From: Bin5 sp965208965
Lineage (GTDB): Bacteria > Chloroflexota > Anaerolineae > Caldilineales > Caldilineaceae
NCBI GenBank assembly: GCA_965208965.1
Contig: OZ242384.1
Span: 744,001 to 808,000, forward strand
Length of the DNA: 64,000 nucleotides
Direction: 5' to 3'
The translations under genes were made by a program, and so were the position numbers. The notes below the pieces were generated by a model. The model did not search any database. It had not been told where the DNA came from and saw nothing but the letters and a program-made list of their open reading frames with translations. Below, piece by piece: positions 16,688 through 25,163 of this stretch (its first letter is position 1; the number at the start of each line of letters is the position of its first letter).

Positions 16688-18625
16688 CTATTGCTCGTAG
16701 TACCACTGCTCGAAGCGCAGGTACTCGCTCTCACCCTGCGAGATGGCTGCCGGCGTGACCTGGCCGGGCACATTTCGCAGCTTGCCGTTGATAATCAGGA
16801 TCGCCGGGGAGTTGGCGACCGTGCCGATCTGGAAGAGCTGATCGGCCAGAATCACTCGATAATCGTGGAAGGCCGCTTGCGCCTCGTCCTTGTCCATTGA
16901 CTGGAGCGCGAGCTGCTGCAGGTCGGCCAGCTCCCTCAACTTGCCTTGCGGCTCCTCGCCGCGGCGTTCGTCTTCCCCGGCCGACTGGAGCCAGTCATTG
17001 GCCGCACGGGCGAATTGACGCAGCGCCATGCCGTAGCGCCAGTAGCCGGTCCAGCCGCCGGTGCTGGGGTTGAGCCTGATCTGCCAGTCGTTGGCACTGA
17101 GCAGCTCGCTATGCAGCTTTCTCTCCACCGGTTTGGCGGCGACGCGCAGGCCGATTTCGCGCCAGTTGTCCATGGCGATTTCGGCGGTCTCGTCGGAGCC
17201 GATGCCCCAGCCCGAGCGGAACATGAGAGTAATCGTGAGCTGGCTGCCGTCGGGTAAGGTGCGCAGGCCGTCCGAGTCGCGCTGGTCGAGGCCGATGCCG
17301 TCCAGCAGCGCGTTGGCCGCGTCGGGATCGCGGGTGGCGTAGGCGCCGTCTATGGATTCGTCAAAGACGCCTGGGGGGCTGAAGCCGTGACCGGGGCGGC
17401 CCAGACCGAGGTGGATCGACTCGTTCATCAGCTCGCGGTCCAGGGCCAGGGAGAGGGCGCGGCGGAAATCTGCAGTGTGCAACAGCTCTGAGATTGCGGC
17501 ATCGCCGATGTAGTTCTGGTTGATCATGAAGGTCTGGCGGCCGTTGAATACGTCGTCAAAGAAGTTGATCTGGATGCCAAGCTCTTCCTCTTTCTCTTTG
17601 AAGACGGGGAAGTCGCTGGGACGCACGACACGGAAGAGGATATCGGTCTCGCCGGCGAGCGTCTTGGCCTTGAGCAGCTCGGCATCGCCATCGTATTTGT
17701 CCAGGCCCTCGATATAGTCGATGTAGGGGAGCTGGTTGCCCTCGGGGTCGACGCCGAAGTAGTAGGGGTTGCGTTCAAAGAGGACGTACTGCCCCTCCTT
17801 GTAATCGACCGACTTCCAGGCGTTAACGGTTGGGGCGTTGGGGTCTCTAACGATCCACTGGTTCTGGTGGAGGACGTCGCGCAGTTTGTCGAACTCTTCC
17901 TGCGCCTTGTCGGCGGCGGTGTCGTTGTAGTCCGGGTGGAACTGTTTGAAGTAGTGGGCGGGCAGGCCGTAGAACCCATAGCTCCAGGCGCCGCGCGAGC
18001 TCACCAGGAAGGCGGGCCGCGGCTCGGCGAACTCGAAGCGGACGGTGGAGTCGTCGACCTTTACCACGGTGTCGGTCTCCGGGTTCATGCCGGATACCCG
18101 GTAGGCCTGCACGTTGTACTTGGACTGCACAATGTCGTTCCACCAGAAGAGGATGTCATCGGCGCCGTAGGGGTGGCCGTCCGACCATTTCATCCCCGCG
18201 CGCAGGTGGAAGGTGATGCTGGTGAAGTCATCGGCCCAGTCCCAGCCCATGGCGACCTGGGGCATGAAGGTGTCGCGATCGTTGTGGAGACGCTGCAGCA
18301 GGCCCTGCTCGAAGAAGACATCCCAAGCGTGGGGCCCGCGCAAGGTGCCGCCATACTGGCCGATGGAGTCTTCAGGCTGGAGCACCAGCACATCGGCAGG
18401 GAGGCGTTCTTCAAGAGGCGGGAGCGTACCGGCCGCGACCATCTCAGCCAGCATCGGCGCTTCGGGGCCGGCCATTTCGGCGGCGGGGGCTTCTTCGGCG
18501 GCCGGCTCGGCAGCAGGTTCGGCGGGCGCCGGGGCAACGGCAGGCCCACAGCCCGCCAGGATCATGGCGAATACGGTGACTACGGATAGCCAACTGAAAA
18601 CACGGGCTCGTCTGTGGACAGTCAT
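16688..18625 (-). CDS. Extracellular solute-binding lipoprotein, family 5 (oligopeptide/oligosaccharide type)
   Basis: The 645-residue receptor starts with a Sec lipoprotein signal whose lipobox (ILAGC) puts the anchor at Cys26. A low-complexity Ala/Pro/Glu linker covers residues 27-50, followed by a family 5 binding domain. Recognisable parts include FHLRAGMKWSDGHPYGADDI and RRALSLALDRELMNE. TAGGAGG precedes the ATG by 7 bases. It is the first gene of a minus-strand operon running to 10199. The length of 645 residues is greater than usual for peptide receptors and fits the glycan-binding members. Confidence 0.92.
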   Translation of the reverse strand: MTVHRRARVFSWLSVVTVFAMILAGCGPAVAPAPAEPAAEPAAEEAPAAEMAGPEAPMLAEMVAAGTLPPLEERLPADVLVLQPEDSIGQYGGTLRGPHAWDVFFEQGLLQRLHNDRDTFMPQVAMGWDWADDFTSITFHLRAGMKWSDGHPYGADDILFWWNDIVQSKYNVQAYRVSGMNPETDTVVKVDDSTVRFEFAEPRPAFLVSSRGAWSYGFYGLPAHYFKQFHPDYNDTAADKAQEEFDKLRDVLHQNQWIVRDPNAPTVNAWKSVDYKEGQYVLFERNPYYFGVDPEGNQLPYIDYIEGLDKYDGDAELLKAKTLAGETDILFRVVRPSDFPVFKEKEEELGIQINFFDDVFNGRQTFMINQNYIGDAAISELLHTADFRRALSLALDRELMNESIHLGLGRPGHGFSPPGVFDESIDGAYATRDPDAANALLDGIGLDQRDSDGLRTLPDGSQLTITLMFRSGWGIGSDETAEIAMDNWREIGLRVAAKPVERKLHSELLSANDWQIRLNPSTGGWTGYWRYGMALRQFARAANDWLQSAGEDERRGEEPQGKLRELADLQQLALQSMDKDEAQAAFHDYRVILADQLFQIGTVANSPAILIINGKLRNVPGQVTPAAISQGESEYLRFEQWYYEQ

Positions 18626-18738
18626 TTCGTGCCTCCTATTATTCAGTGTAGCCTAGTGCGTTGCGATCAGTCCGCGATTCTCTTGCCCTCCGTTGCAAGG
18701 TTGTCACCAGTGGGGGGACCATCTCGATATACCGAAAA

Positions 18739-18888
18739 CTAGAAACTGAACAGTTGGGGCCAGTAGGCGCCTTTGAATTTGTCGCCGTATTGTTTGCCGA
18801 GGCGCTGCATTTCCTGGGCGCTGTCTTTGCGCGTTGGCAAGATTATAGCATTCAGTTGTGGCCCTCGAAAACAGAACGAAAGAGCCAT
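18739..18888 (-). pseudogene. 49-codon frame resembling a truncated gene 3' end
   Basis: The minus-strand frame from ATG 18888 to TAG 18739 has a C-terminal part (KDSAQEMQRLGKQYGDKFKG, then AYWPQLFSF) with the composition of a real protein tail. Its first codons overlap the terminator stem at 18881-18909 and no ribosome site is present. It may be the leftover 3' end of a deleted gene. I could not identify the parent. Confidence 0.3.
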
Positions 18889-18909
18889 TGCGGAAGGTGC
18901 AATGGCTCT
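18881..18909 (-). terminator. Intrinsic terminator of the GH172 gene
   Basis: The arms 18881-18891 and 18899-18909 form a perfect 11-base-pair stem with a 7-base loop. On the minus strand the stem is followed by a T-rich tract (TTCGTTCTGTTTTC). It lies 54 bases past the GH172 stop codon. Confidence 0.75.
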
Positions 18910-18962
18910 ATGTCGCTATGGTTGGGGGGTGGATAGCTGCTTACCGGTTTTCCTTGCGGTGC

Positions 18963-20495
18963 TTACTCGTCGTCGTCCGCCCGGGGAGTCAGCACAGTGC
19001 CGTCGGCGGTTTGGGCGCGGAAGGCGAAGGCCCAGCCGCCGTGATTGGAGCCGTGTTCGTTGCTGAGCTTGAGGACGATTGTGTTGGCGCCGGCGCGGAG
19101 TTGGACTGGGAGGCTGTGGCTGCGGAAGGCGTAGTGGTGGCCGAGGTCGAAGTGGTCGTCGTTGACGCGCAGGGTGAGGTGGTCGTCCCAGGCGAGGTGG
19201 AGGGTGGCGGCGGTGGCGGTGGGGGCGTGGAGGGTGCAGCGGGCGAGGGCGGCGCCGGTATCGGTCTTGCCGACCCCGCGGCCCCAGGGGCGGAAGACGT
19301 GGTTGAAGTCGATGAAGCCGTGGTGGGCCGCGCGGCGCACCCAGCGGGCTCTGTCGCGACCGTACTCCTTCGAACCGTCGGTGAGCCAGGCGGACTCGGC
19401 GCCGTGGAGGCCGTCGTAGGTCGCGCCGGGATCGAAGGCGCTCTCGGGCGGGAGGGTTGCGGCCATGGCCTGGCCGTCGTGGTTGGCGAAGGGGCCGCAG
19501 AGCCACCATTCACCGCTCTCAGGGAGGGCGAGGTCGTGGGTGGCGCGGGGGAGTTCGACGCCGGGGAGCAGTTCGGGCCAGTCGGGCATTGTGAAGAAGG
19601 GGCGGACGGGGGTCTGCTGGTACCAGTAGGTGGTGGAGCAGATGTCGTTGGCCATGCAGCCGAAGCGCATGTGGATGGAGCTGCGGAAGGGGAGCGTGTC
19701 CTTCTCAAAGAAGCGGTAGCCGGCAAGGCGCTGGGCGGGGCGTGCTTCGCCGACGTCGTCGTGGACATAGTAGGGCATGGCCGCGTAGTGGTGCGTTTCG
19801 GGCGGGTGGAGGGCGCCGCCGTAGCCTGCGCCGAACGTGTCTTCGCCGCCGATGCCGCGCAGGAAAACGGGATGCTCGCCCTGGCCGTCGATGTAGATGT
19901 TCTCGGCGCCGCCGTGGCTCCAGCGGTCGGTGTCGTCGAGGAGGCGCACGCCGTAGACGAAGCCGAGGAGCTGGCCGGGCCCGTCGGCGTCGAGCATGAG
20001 ATATTCCTCGCCGTAGCGCTGGGTGGGCATTTCGCGGCGCCAGCGGGCGCAGAAGCGGCGGGGTTCGTGGAGGGTCTGGCCGGGATAGCGGTGCCAGTCG
20101 ACCTGGATATAGCCGCGGTTTTCTTCGGGGCCGGCCTCTAACTCGATGCGGGCGGAGCGGGCGAAGGGCATGGGGAAGTAGCAGTTGTAGCCGATCCAAG
20201 CTTTGGCGGAGAGGAAGTGGGTGTCGATGGGATACCAGCCGAGGCCGTGCATGACGCCGAAGAAGTCGCCGACGGGGGCTTCGACGTAGGGAATGGGTTC
20301 GTCGTCGAAGTAGATGCGGATGATGGCTTTGCGGCTGGCGAAGGGGAGGCGTTCGGGGCGGGAGAGGACGACCCAGATGTGCTGGATGCAGCCGGGGCCG
20401 TCGAGTTCGGCGTAGGTGGTGCGCGTGTTGGCGGGTAGGGGGCCGGTGAGGGAGACGCGGTCGGGGATTGGGGAGGTGGGGAGGTTGAGGTTCAT
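18963..20495 (-). CDS. DUF2961 / GH172-family glycosidase-like protein
   Basis: The 510-residue protein matches the DUF2961 family, now classed as GH172. Known GH172 members act on alpha-D-fructofuranosides, difructose anhydride or D-arabinan. Typical parts seen are an N-terminal SLTGPLPANTRTTYAELDGPGCIQHIW and FYDDEPIPYVEAPVGDFFG-like stretch near residues 65-85, then FPMPFARSARIELE. The central RWSHGGAENIYIDG and GGEDTFGAGYG segments also fit. The C-terminal third (after about 400) looks like an added beta-sandwich carbohydrate-binding module (LHLAWDDHLTLRVND). There is no signal peptide. GGAGG lies 7 bases before the ATG, and a clean terminator follows. Confidence 0.85.
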   Translation of the reverse strand: MNLNLPTSPIPDRVSLTGPLPANTRTTYAELDGPGCIQHIWVVLSRPERLPFASRKAIIRIYFDDEPIPYVEAPVGDFFGVMHGLGWYPIDTHFLSAKAWIGYNCYFPMPFARSARIELEAGPEENRGYIQVDWHRYPGQTLHEPRRFCARWRREMPTQRYGEEYLMLDADGPGQLLGFVYGVRLLDDTDRWSHGGAENIYIDGQGEHPVFLRGIGGEDTFGAGYGGALHPPETHHYAAMPYYVHDDVGEARPAQRLAGYRFFEKDTLPFRSSIHMRFGCMANDICSTTYWYQQTPVRPFFTMPDWPELLPGVELPRATHDLALPESGEWWLCGPFANHDGQAMAATLPPESAFDPGATYDGLHGAESAWLTDGSKEYGRDRARWVRRAAHHGFIDFNHVFRPWGRGVGKTDTGAALARCTLHAPTATAATLHLAWDDHLTLRVNDDHFDLGHHYAFRSHSLPVQLRAGANTIVLKLSNEHGSNHGGWAFAFRAQTADGTVLTPRADDDE

Positions 20496-20685
20496 GGGGT
20501 GGCCTCCATTGGTGATCTGGGGTATATTGCCGGGTCGGTCTTATCGCGCTAAGTGTACTGCGTAATTCCGATCACGTACAGGGCGCACCACGCGCCCCGT
20601 CTCTTCCCACGGTTATTCGACTACGGCCAGCTCAACGCGGCCGGCCCTCTACTCGGAGGCAGTCGCATCGGTCCGACCGCACTCG

Positions 20686-21228
20686 TTATTCGGACGGCGG
20701 CGGGCCGGTTGGACCGCCGGGAGACGAACCGGGAGTGGACGAGTCCGGAGGAGGCGAATCGGGCGGAGGCGAATCGGAAGCGGGTAAATCACGAGGTGGA
20801 GGAGGAGGGGGGAACTCCTCCACTACGGGGACTTGATCCAAGCCGGTTACGGTCAGCAGCTGGACCTGTACCCAAACATCCCTACCCTCCCAGGGGAACT
20901 GTAACCAGTCACCCGCCTGAGTTCGTCCGGTTGGCGTGAATGTCTGACCCCGGTTGACGACACCGATTACCGGGTATTCCGAACTGTGGCCGGTTCGAAC
21001 CTCCACATTGTCCTCGTCTACCGTAAAGCCGGGGCTGCTTGCGTCAGATATAATTGTGTCAGGCGGTGGCGGTGGCGGCGGTTGTTGGTAGGTTGTCTGA
21101 TTGTTATCTTCTCCAAATGGGAGAAAGTCCAGTCCACTGAACAGGCCGGCGAGGAGTGCCACAGCCGCCACCGAGATCAGTGCCAACAAAAGGGCCCGCA
21201 TACCTGCACTCGTTCTTTTTTCTTGCAT
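20686..21228 (-). CDS. Membrane-anchored bacterial SH3-domain protein with proline-rich linkers
   Basis: The 180-residue product starts with a short basic cytoplasmic end, then one membrane helix (LLLALISVAAVALLAGLF, about residues 12-30). A proline run and an SH3b module with VRTGHSSEYPVIGVV and TQAGDWLQF follow (about 70-125). The C-terminal tail is Pro/Ser/Gly-rich. SH3b modules of this kind usually bind cell-wall or surface polymers, so an envelope role is likely. I chose the ATG at 21228 because it directly precedes the basic residues and helix. Upstream ATGs at 21285 and 21348 lack better ribosome sites and would overlap the hicA control region. Confidence 0.65.
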   Translation of the reverse strand: MQEKRTSAGMRALLLALISVAAVALLAGLFSGLDFLPFGEDNNQTTYQQPPPPPPPDTIISDASSPGFTVDEDNVEVRTGHSSEYPVIGVVNRGQTFTPTGRTQAGDWLQFPWEGRDVWVQVQLLTVTGLDQVPVVEEFPPPPPPRDLPASDSPPPDSPPPDSSTPGSSPGGPTGPPPSE

Positions 21229-21272
21229 TTGCCGTCGTTTTGAAATGAACCCATTGTGTGAAGCGCTGGAAT

Positions 21273-21294
21273 GAGTATACCGCATGGAGTATAC
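21273..21294 (+). promoter_or_regulatory. Twin GAGTATAC boxes upstream of hicA
   Basis: GAGTATAC occurs at 21273-21280 and 21287-21294, 14 bases apart, each containing the palindrome GTATAC. Their place 26-47 bases before the hicA ATG suits an operator for autorepression by HicB. They may overlap the -10 element. Confidence 0.4.
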
Positions 21295-21319
21295 TGGCTG
21301 ACAGTTATGGAAAGATGCT

Positions 21320-21526
21320 ATGGCAGTCAAAGTACGGGATGCCATCAAGATGTTGGAAGAGGATGGACGGGAGCTTGGCAGGACAAGAGGAAGCCACCGT
21401 CAATACAAACATCCTACCAAACCTGGACGGGTCACAATTGCCGGACATGGCCGCGATAATTTGAGACCGAAAACTTGGAACAGTATCTTGAGGCAGGCCG
21501 GATTCAGAGAGGAAGGGAACCAATGA
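21320..21526 (+). CDS. hicA: HicA family mRNA interferase toxin
   Basis: The 68-residue protein is a typical HicA. It is a small double-stranded-RNA-binding-like fold with the catalytic His in GSHRQYKHP (His26) and the conserved ending KTWNSILRQAGF. The family cleaves mRNA when free of its antitoxin. Its stop overlaps the ATG of hicB (ATGA at 21523-21526), so the pair is translationally coupled. Confidence 0.93.
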   Translation: MAVKVRDAIKMLEEDGRELGRTRGSHRQYKHPTKPGRVTIAGHGRDNLRPKTWNSILRQAGFREEGNQ

Positions 21527-21738
21527 TGGGGCTAGAGTATGCTGTCGTAATCGAAAAAGCTTCCGATAACTACTGCGCCTACGTGCCCGACCTGCCCGGC
21601 TGTGTTGCAACGGGAAAGACACGCGAGGAAACTTGCCAGCTGATTTCTGAAGCCATCGCCTTCCATCTTGAGGGGTTGAAAGAGGATGGGTTGCCAATTC
21701 CCGAACCGGAGTCATCCACGGCTATGGTGAAGGTGTAA
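21523..21738 (+). CDS. hicB: HicB family antitoxin
   Basis: The 71-residue protein has the HicB partial RNase-H-like fold, shown by YAVVIEKASDNYCAYVPDLPGC, the TREE segment and the AIAFHLEGLKEDGLPIPEP ending. It would neutralise HicA and possibly repress the operon. Two adjacent ATGs (21523 and 21526) are possible; GGAAGGG upstream suits the first. There is no C-terminal DNA-binding extension, so DNA binding, if any, would need the complex or another factor. Confidence 0.92.
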   Translation: MMGLEYAVVIEKASDNYCAYVPDLPGCVATGKTREETCQLISEAIAFHLEGLKEDGLPIPEPESSTAMVKV

Positions 21739-21941
21739 GGCGAGAGCCTGAAAGGCGCCGGACGTTCCTGGGCATTCGAATACATGCCATGTAGTTTCCT
21801 CTATTTTCTCATCACCGCTAAGACATAAAGACTCAAATCACAAAACTGCTCTGGTCAGGGCTGCGTCCATTCTCGATCCCGAGCCACAGCAGCATGCCCC
21901 ACCTTCTCCACCACGACCTGACCCAACTTCCCACGTAGTCA

Positions 21942-22838
21942 TTACACGATTCCAAAACTGTACTTCTCTTTGCGCACGCGCAGGTCGAAGTAGTACAGAA
22001 CGATGGCGCTGACGTAGAACGGCGTGGTGAAGATGGTCAGCAGCATCGAGGCGGCGCTACTGAGACCCGCTTTCGAAGACTCGTCAATAGCCGGAAACAT
22101 GGGAAACACTGCAAAATTGATTAATGCTCCGAACAGACCGGCGACTATTCCTAAAGGTATGGCCAAGAGCAGGCTATAGCCAACGGTACGCAGAATATAG
22201 CCCCGGCTCAGATTCCAACTGCGCGCCAAGGAATCGAGCGGTCCCGTTTCCTCCACTATCAAAGCGACCTCGGCAGTCATCCAGCGAGCCGACAGATAAG
22301 ACAGGACAACCAAAGCCAGAACTCCGGATAGACATAACCCGATGCCCCCCAAGAGAACATCATCCAGCACTTTCATGATTGCCTCAATGTCAGCGGGACC
22401 GGGCGGACCAGAGAATGCGTCAAGAATTTCGCCTAAGGCAATGTCAGTTTTGATGAGTCCAACCCAAATCGGTATCGCCAATACGAAAACCACACCGATG
22501 TACGCAGCCGACGCAGCCAAAATCAATCCGATATTAGCCAGGAGGCGACGCAGGCCATGTCGGACGGCAGTTCTGACGGCAAGAGGACGCCCGTGCAGCA
22601 GTTCGACACAGAGCGAAGTGAGTGACAGGCTCATAATGGCTTCTACAGGAAAAACCATCGTAAGGAAGAGAGTGCTGGTGACTGCATCTTTTACGATAAG
22701 AATGGCCAGTGCTGCGACCGGGAGATAGAAGATGGCGGCTGTGCGCAGAAAGATGCCTCTGTGGGTGGGATAGAGACTAATTGCCCGGCCCAGCAGTTTG
22801 CCGAAAGTCAGGGGAGTGGGCGTTATGGAAGTTTGCAT
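21942..22838 (-). CDS. Multi-pass membrane protein (DUF975/GDPD-membrane-domain-like)
   Basis: About 298 residues with six likely membrane segments make this an integral membrane protein. The opening TPLTFGKLLGRAISLYPTHRGIFLRTA and the later LIVEETGPLDSLARSWNLSRGYILRTVGYSLLL resemble proteins that share the membrane domain of glycerophosphodiesterases and DUF975. Their role is mostly unknown. The ATG at 22838 is preferred because family members begin at this point. An upstream ATG at 22949 would add 37 charged residues and cannot be excluded. The gene stands alone among toxin-antitoxin loci. Confidence 0.65.
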   Translation of the reverse strand: MQTSITPTPLTFGKLLGRAISLYPTHRGIFLRTAAIFYLPVAALAILIVKDAVTSTLFLTMVFPVEAIMSLSLTSLCVELLHGRPLAVRTAVRHGLRRLLANIGLILAASAAYIGVVFVLAIPIWVGLIKTDIALGEILDAFSGPPGPADIEAIMKVLDDVLLGGIGLCLSGVLALVVLSYLSARWMTAEVALIVEETGPLDSLARSWNLSRGYILRTVGYSLLLAIPLGIVAGLFGALINFAVFPMFPAIDESSKAGLSSAASMLLTIFTTPFYVSAIVLYYFDLRVRKEKYSFGIV

Positions 22839-23463
22839 TGTGGAGATGTCCGGTTCTCGTGCGACGCGGAGCCACTCTTCTCTTTTCCGGAGTCGAGGAA
22901 GTCTCTTGACCGCCTGAAATTCGTTGTCCTGACTACTGTCTTCCAACATTGTAACTGGAGAGCCAGTAATCTCTCATCTCCCATTTTTGGGAAGGTGCTC
23001 AAGTAGGGATGTCACAAGTCTGTTGGCTGGAGCTTGACTGAACTGTGATTGGGGCGGATTTGTGGAATGGGCTGCAGTTGTTTTGCTGACATGAGCAGGG
23101 ATCAGGCGAAGCACTTTGGGGCGGGCCCTATGCTGGAACGAGGTGACCCGGTCGGCGATGGTGGGAATCCAAGAAGGTTTGGGCAATTCGGGGATGGAGA
23201 CGTTGTCGGGTCGGACGAATGCAAATCTTCCCGCCTTTTGCAGACATCCTGTCACAACAAGAACAAGAACGAGCTGGCTTGCAGGGGAAATCCTTCGAGG
23301 AAAGAATCGTGAACACTTGTCACGTCGGTAATTCGCCCTGCCTGCTCGCTCCGATGCATGTGCTACAATACCTGCCAAAGACTCATGCACTTGCTCGTCG
23401 CGTTATACCAATTAATTCGGATCATCCAACAAGCGCCATTGGCTAGCGTCAGCGCTTCGCACC
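22839..23463. other. Spacer of about 600 bases without a supported gene
   Basis: Open frames exist on both strands, including a 138-codon minus frame at 22974-23390 with a hydrophobic patch followed by TGC. None has a ribosome site or a recognisable family. The base composition is lower in GC than the neighbouring catabolic operons. Confidence 0.4.
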
Positions 23464-23784
23464 ATGGATTTCGTAGACACTATATTAGCAAAGATAGAGA
23501 ACGGACAGTTCGAGTTTTCGGAACATGCTACTGAACAGAGCATCCTCAGACGAATTACCCTTCAAGATTTTCAAGAGGCCGTATCACATAGTGAACTCAT
23601 AGAAGATTATCCAGATGACAAATACGGTCCCAGTTGCCTCCTTCTAGGATTCACATCGTCGCGTAGGCCATTACATATTCATTGCAGCTGCCCTTCGAGA
23701 CCGATCATCAAGATCATCACCCTGTATGAGCCGGATCCATCGATGTGGATCGACTTCAAAGAGAGGAGACGGGATGATGCCTGA
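23464..23784 (+). CDS. DUF4258-domain protein, probable toxin of a toxin-antitoxin pair
   Basis: The 106-residue protein has DUF4258 features: FSEHATEQSILRRITLQDFQEAV in the N-terminal half, then strands LLLGFTSSRRPLHIHCS and PIIKIITLYEPDPSMW. This domain belongs to the RelE/BrnT-like toxin group and is usually encoded just before a YgiT-type partner, as here (11-base overlap). The toxin role is inferred from family and neighbour. Confidence 0.75.
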   Translation: MDFVDTILAKIENGQFEFSEHATEQSILRRITLQDFQEAVSHSELIEDYPDDKYGPSCLLLGFTSSRRPLHIHCSCPSRPIIKIITLYEPDPSMWIDFKERRRDDA

Positions 23785-24013
23785 CAATACAGTATGGAAC
23801 GAGCCACTGGTCGAACAGACCGTGATTTATCACATTGAGATCGACGGACAACTGCTGCTTGTCGAGAACGTGCCGGCGAGGGTCAACGTTGAGACGGGGG
23901 AGCGGTATTTTTCGCCTGAGACGGTTGAGCGTTTGCAGCAGGCGGTGTGGGGACAGTGCCGGCCTGTTCGCACGATTGAGACGCCGGTGTATGAGTATGC
24001 CGCGCTGGCCTGA
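23774..24013 (+). CDS. YgiT/MqsA-N-like partner protein lacking zinc-finger cysteines
   Basis: The 79-residue protein shows the layout of YgiT-type antitoxin N-domains: VIYHIEIDGQLLLVENVPARV then GERYFSPETVERLQQAV. The CxxC pairs that normally bind zinc are replaced; the second pair reads VNVETGE. The ATG at 23774, after GGAG, lies inside the end of the DUF4258 gene. It probably neutralises that protein without a metal-bound core. Confidence 0.7.
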   Translation: MMPDNTVWNEPLVEQTVIYHIEIDGQLLLVENVPARVNVETGERYFSPETVERLQQAVWGQCRPVRTIETPVYEYAALA

Positions 24014-24066
24014 AATTGGAATCTGCCTTCGCTTCGTTTTGCGAGATAGTGTGTGAGGGAAACACC

Positions 24067-24837
24067 ATGACCACGAATGAACTCGCGCTAAGTAAGGATG
24101 AAGTCCGGCTGTATCATGAGCAGGGATGGCTGGGGCCGTATGCGTTGATCTCGGAAAGGGAGATGGCGGGGGTGCGGCGGCGGATTGATGAGGAGATTCT
24201 GGAGGTGGGGAAGGCGGCGGGGCTGGCGGAGAAGGACTACTTTCATAACCGGCATCTGGACAACCGCTGTGTTTATGAGCTGCTGAGCCATCCGAATCTG
24301 GTGGAGAGGGCGGCAGGTCTGCTGGGGCCGCACCTGGTGCTGTGGCGGACGAACTTTCAGATAAAAGCGCCGCTGAGCGAGCAGGAGGACTGGGATACGG
24401 CGGTGCCGTGGCACCAGGACTGCGCCTATTATCAGCCGTCGCCGAATGTAATTCTGTCGGCATGGATCGCAGTGGATGAAGCGACGCGGGCAAACGGGTG
24501 CATGCAGGTGCTGCCGGGCAGCCATAAGCGGCTGTATCCGCACATCGAAGACCCGGACGCAAAGGTGTTCAGCAGAGAGGTGGACCCGTCAACTTTCGAC
24601 GCGAGCGATGCGGTCGATCTGGAGTTGAAGCCGGGCGAATTTATCTTCTTTAATGAGAGTACGCTGCACTATTCGCCGCCCAACAAGTCGGAGACGCGGC
24701 GGTTTGGGATTACGCCGCGGCTGACGGTGCCATTTGTGGATGTGGGCAGGCGGGAGCAGATTGATGTGCTGATGGTGAAGGGCGAGGACTACATGGGGTT
24801 CTATAATGTGGTTGAACCGCCGGAGGGCAGGGGCTAG
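24067..24837 (+). CDS. Phytanoyl-CoA dioxygenase (PhyH) family Fe(II)/2-oxoglutarate oxygenase
   Basis: The 256-residue enzyme has the iron triad of the family: His116 and Asp118 in WHQDC and the distal His201 in STLHYSPPN. An Arg of the ETRRFG segment suits 2-oxoglutarate binding. PhyH proteins hydroxylate or demethylate varied small substrates, so the substrate cannot be told from sequence. GAGGGA lies before the ATG. It is monocistronic on the plus strand. A second, diverged PhyH gene is at 50080. Confidence 0.9.
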   Translation: MTTNELALSKDEVRLYHEQGWLGPYALISEREMAGVRRRIDEEILEVGKAAGLAEKDYFHNRHLDNRCVYELLSHPNLVERAAGLLGPHLVLWRTNFQIKAPLSEQEDWDTAVPWHQDCAYYQPSPNVILSAWIAVDEATRANGCMQVLPGSHKRLYPHIEDPDAKVFSREVDPSTFDASDAVDLELKPGEFIFFNESTLHYSPPNKSETRRFGITPRLTVPFVDVGRREQIDVLMVKGEDYMGFYNVVEPPEGRG

Positions 24838-24880
24838 GGGATAGGGACCAGGGGTTAGGGACTAGGGGTTAGTAACTGCA
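24829..24880. repeat. AGGGGTTAGGGACTAGGGGTTAGT-type repeat cluster
   Basis: Directly after the PhyH stop codon, units of GGGGTTAGGGACTA repeat and then grade into TTAGTAACTGCATAGTAGTGAGG. It is a variant of the intergenic AGTGG family. Confidence 0.5.
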
Positions 24881-25163
24881 TAGTAGTGAGGGGCGCGAGA
24901 GGTATTCTCGCGCTTTTGCGCGCTTGGGGACTGCAGACAGGGGGAGTGGATCGAGGGCGGGTGGGGGAGAGGTGTGTGAGCACCTTGCGCCGGCCTCAAT
25001 GGTCCCAATTGTCCACGACGGTGGGTTAACGAAGGGGGGCGTTGCGGGGGGAATCCCCCCGCACAAGGGAGGGCCGAAGGCCCGACCGCACATAACTGCA
25101 GTGATAAGTGGATGGTTGCCGTAGAGTTGTGGTTTGGATGCGTTGGGGAGGTTTTTGGGAGGG
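24838..25163. other. Convergent spacer with dispersed repeats, no gene
   Basis: Apart from the repeat cluster at its start and the 58-base hairpin repeat at 25032-25089, nothing recognisable was seen. Open frames on both strands are short and proline- or glycine-rich. Confidence 0.6.
25032..25089 (+). repeat. 58-bp dispersed hairpin repeat, copy 2
   Basis: This matches 129-186 with a single G-to-A difference in the centre of the palindrome. It sits between the converging ends of the PhyH and TPP-enzyme genes. Confidence 0.65.

Larger units (their letters stand above)
18626..18962. other. Spacer holding a terminator and a short coding-like remnant
   Basis: This region between two minus-strand genes holds the terminator hairpin of the GH172 gene (18881-18909) and a small frame at 18739-18888. 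Presumably it also carries the promoter of the receptor gene, though no convincing -35/-10 pair was found. Confidence 0.5.

Noticed and set aside
18858..20141. 427-codon plus frame opposite the GH172 gene
   Set aside because: The Val/Gly/Glu/Ala-rich composition and antisense position show it is a shadow of the DUF2961 gene.
22974..23390. 138-codon minus frame with a hydrophobic patch and TGC, like a lipoprotein signal
   Set aside because: The patch is not at the N-terminus, there is no ribosome site, the rest has no family features, and the frame lies in a spacer of mixed composition.
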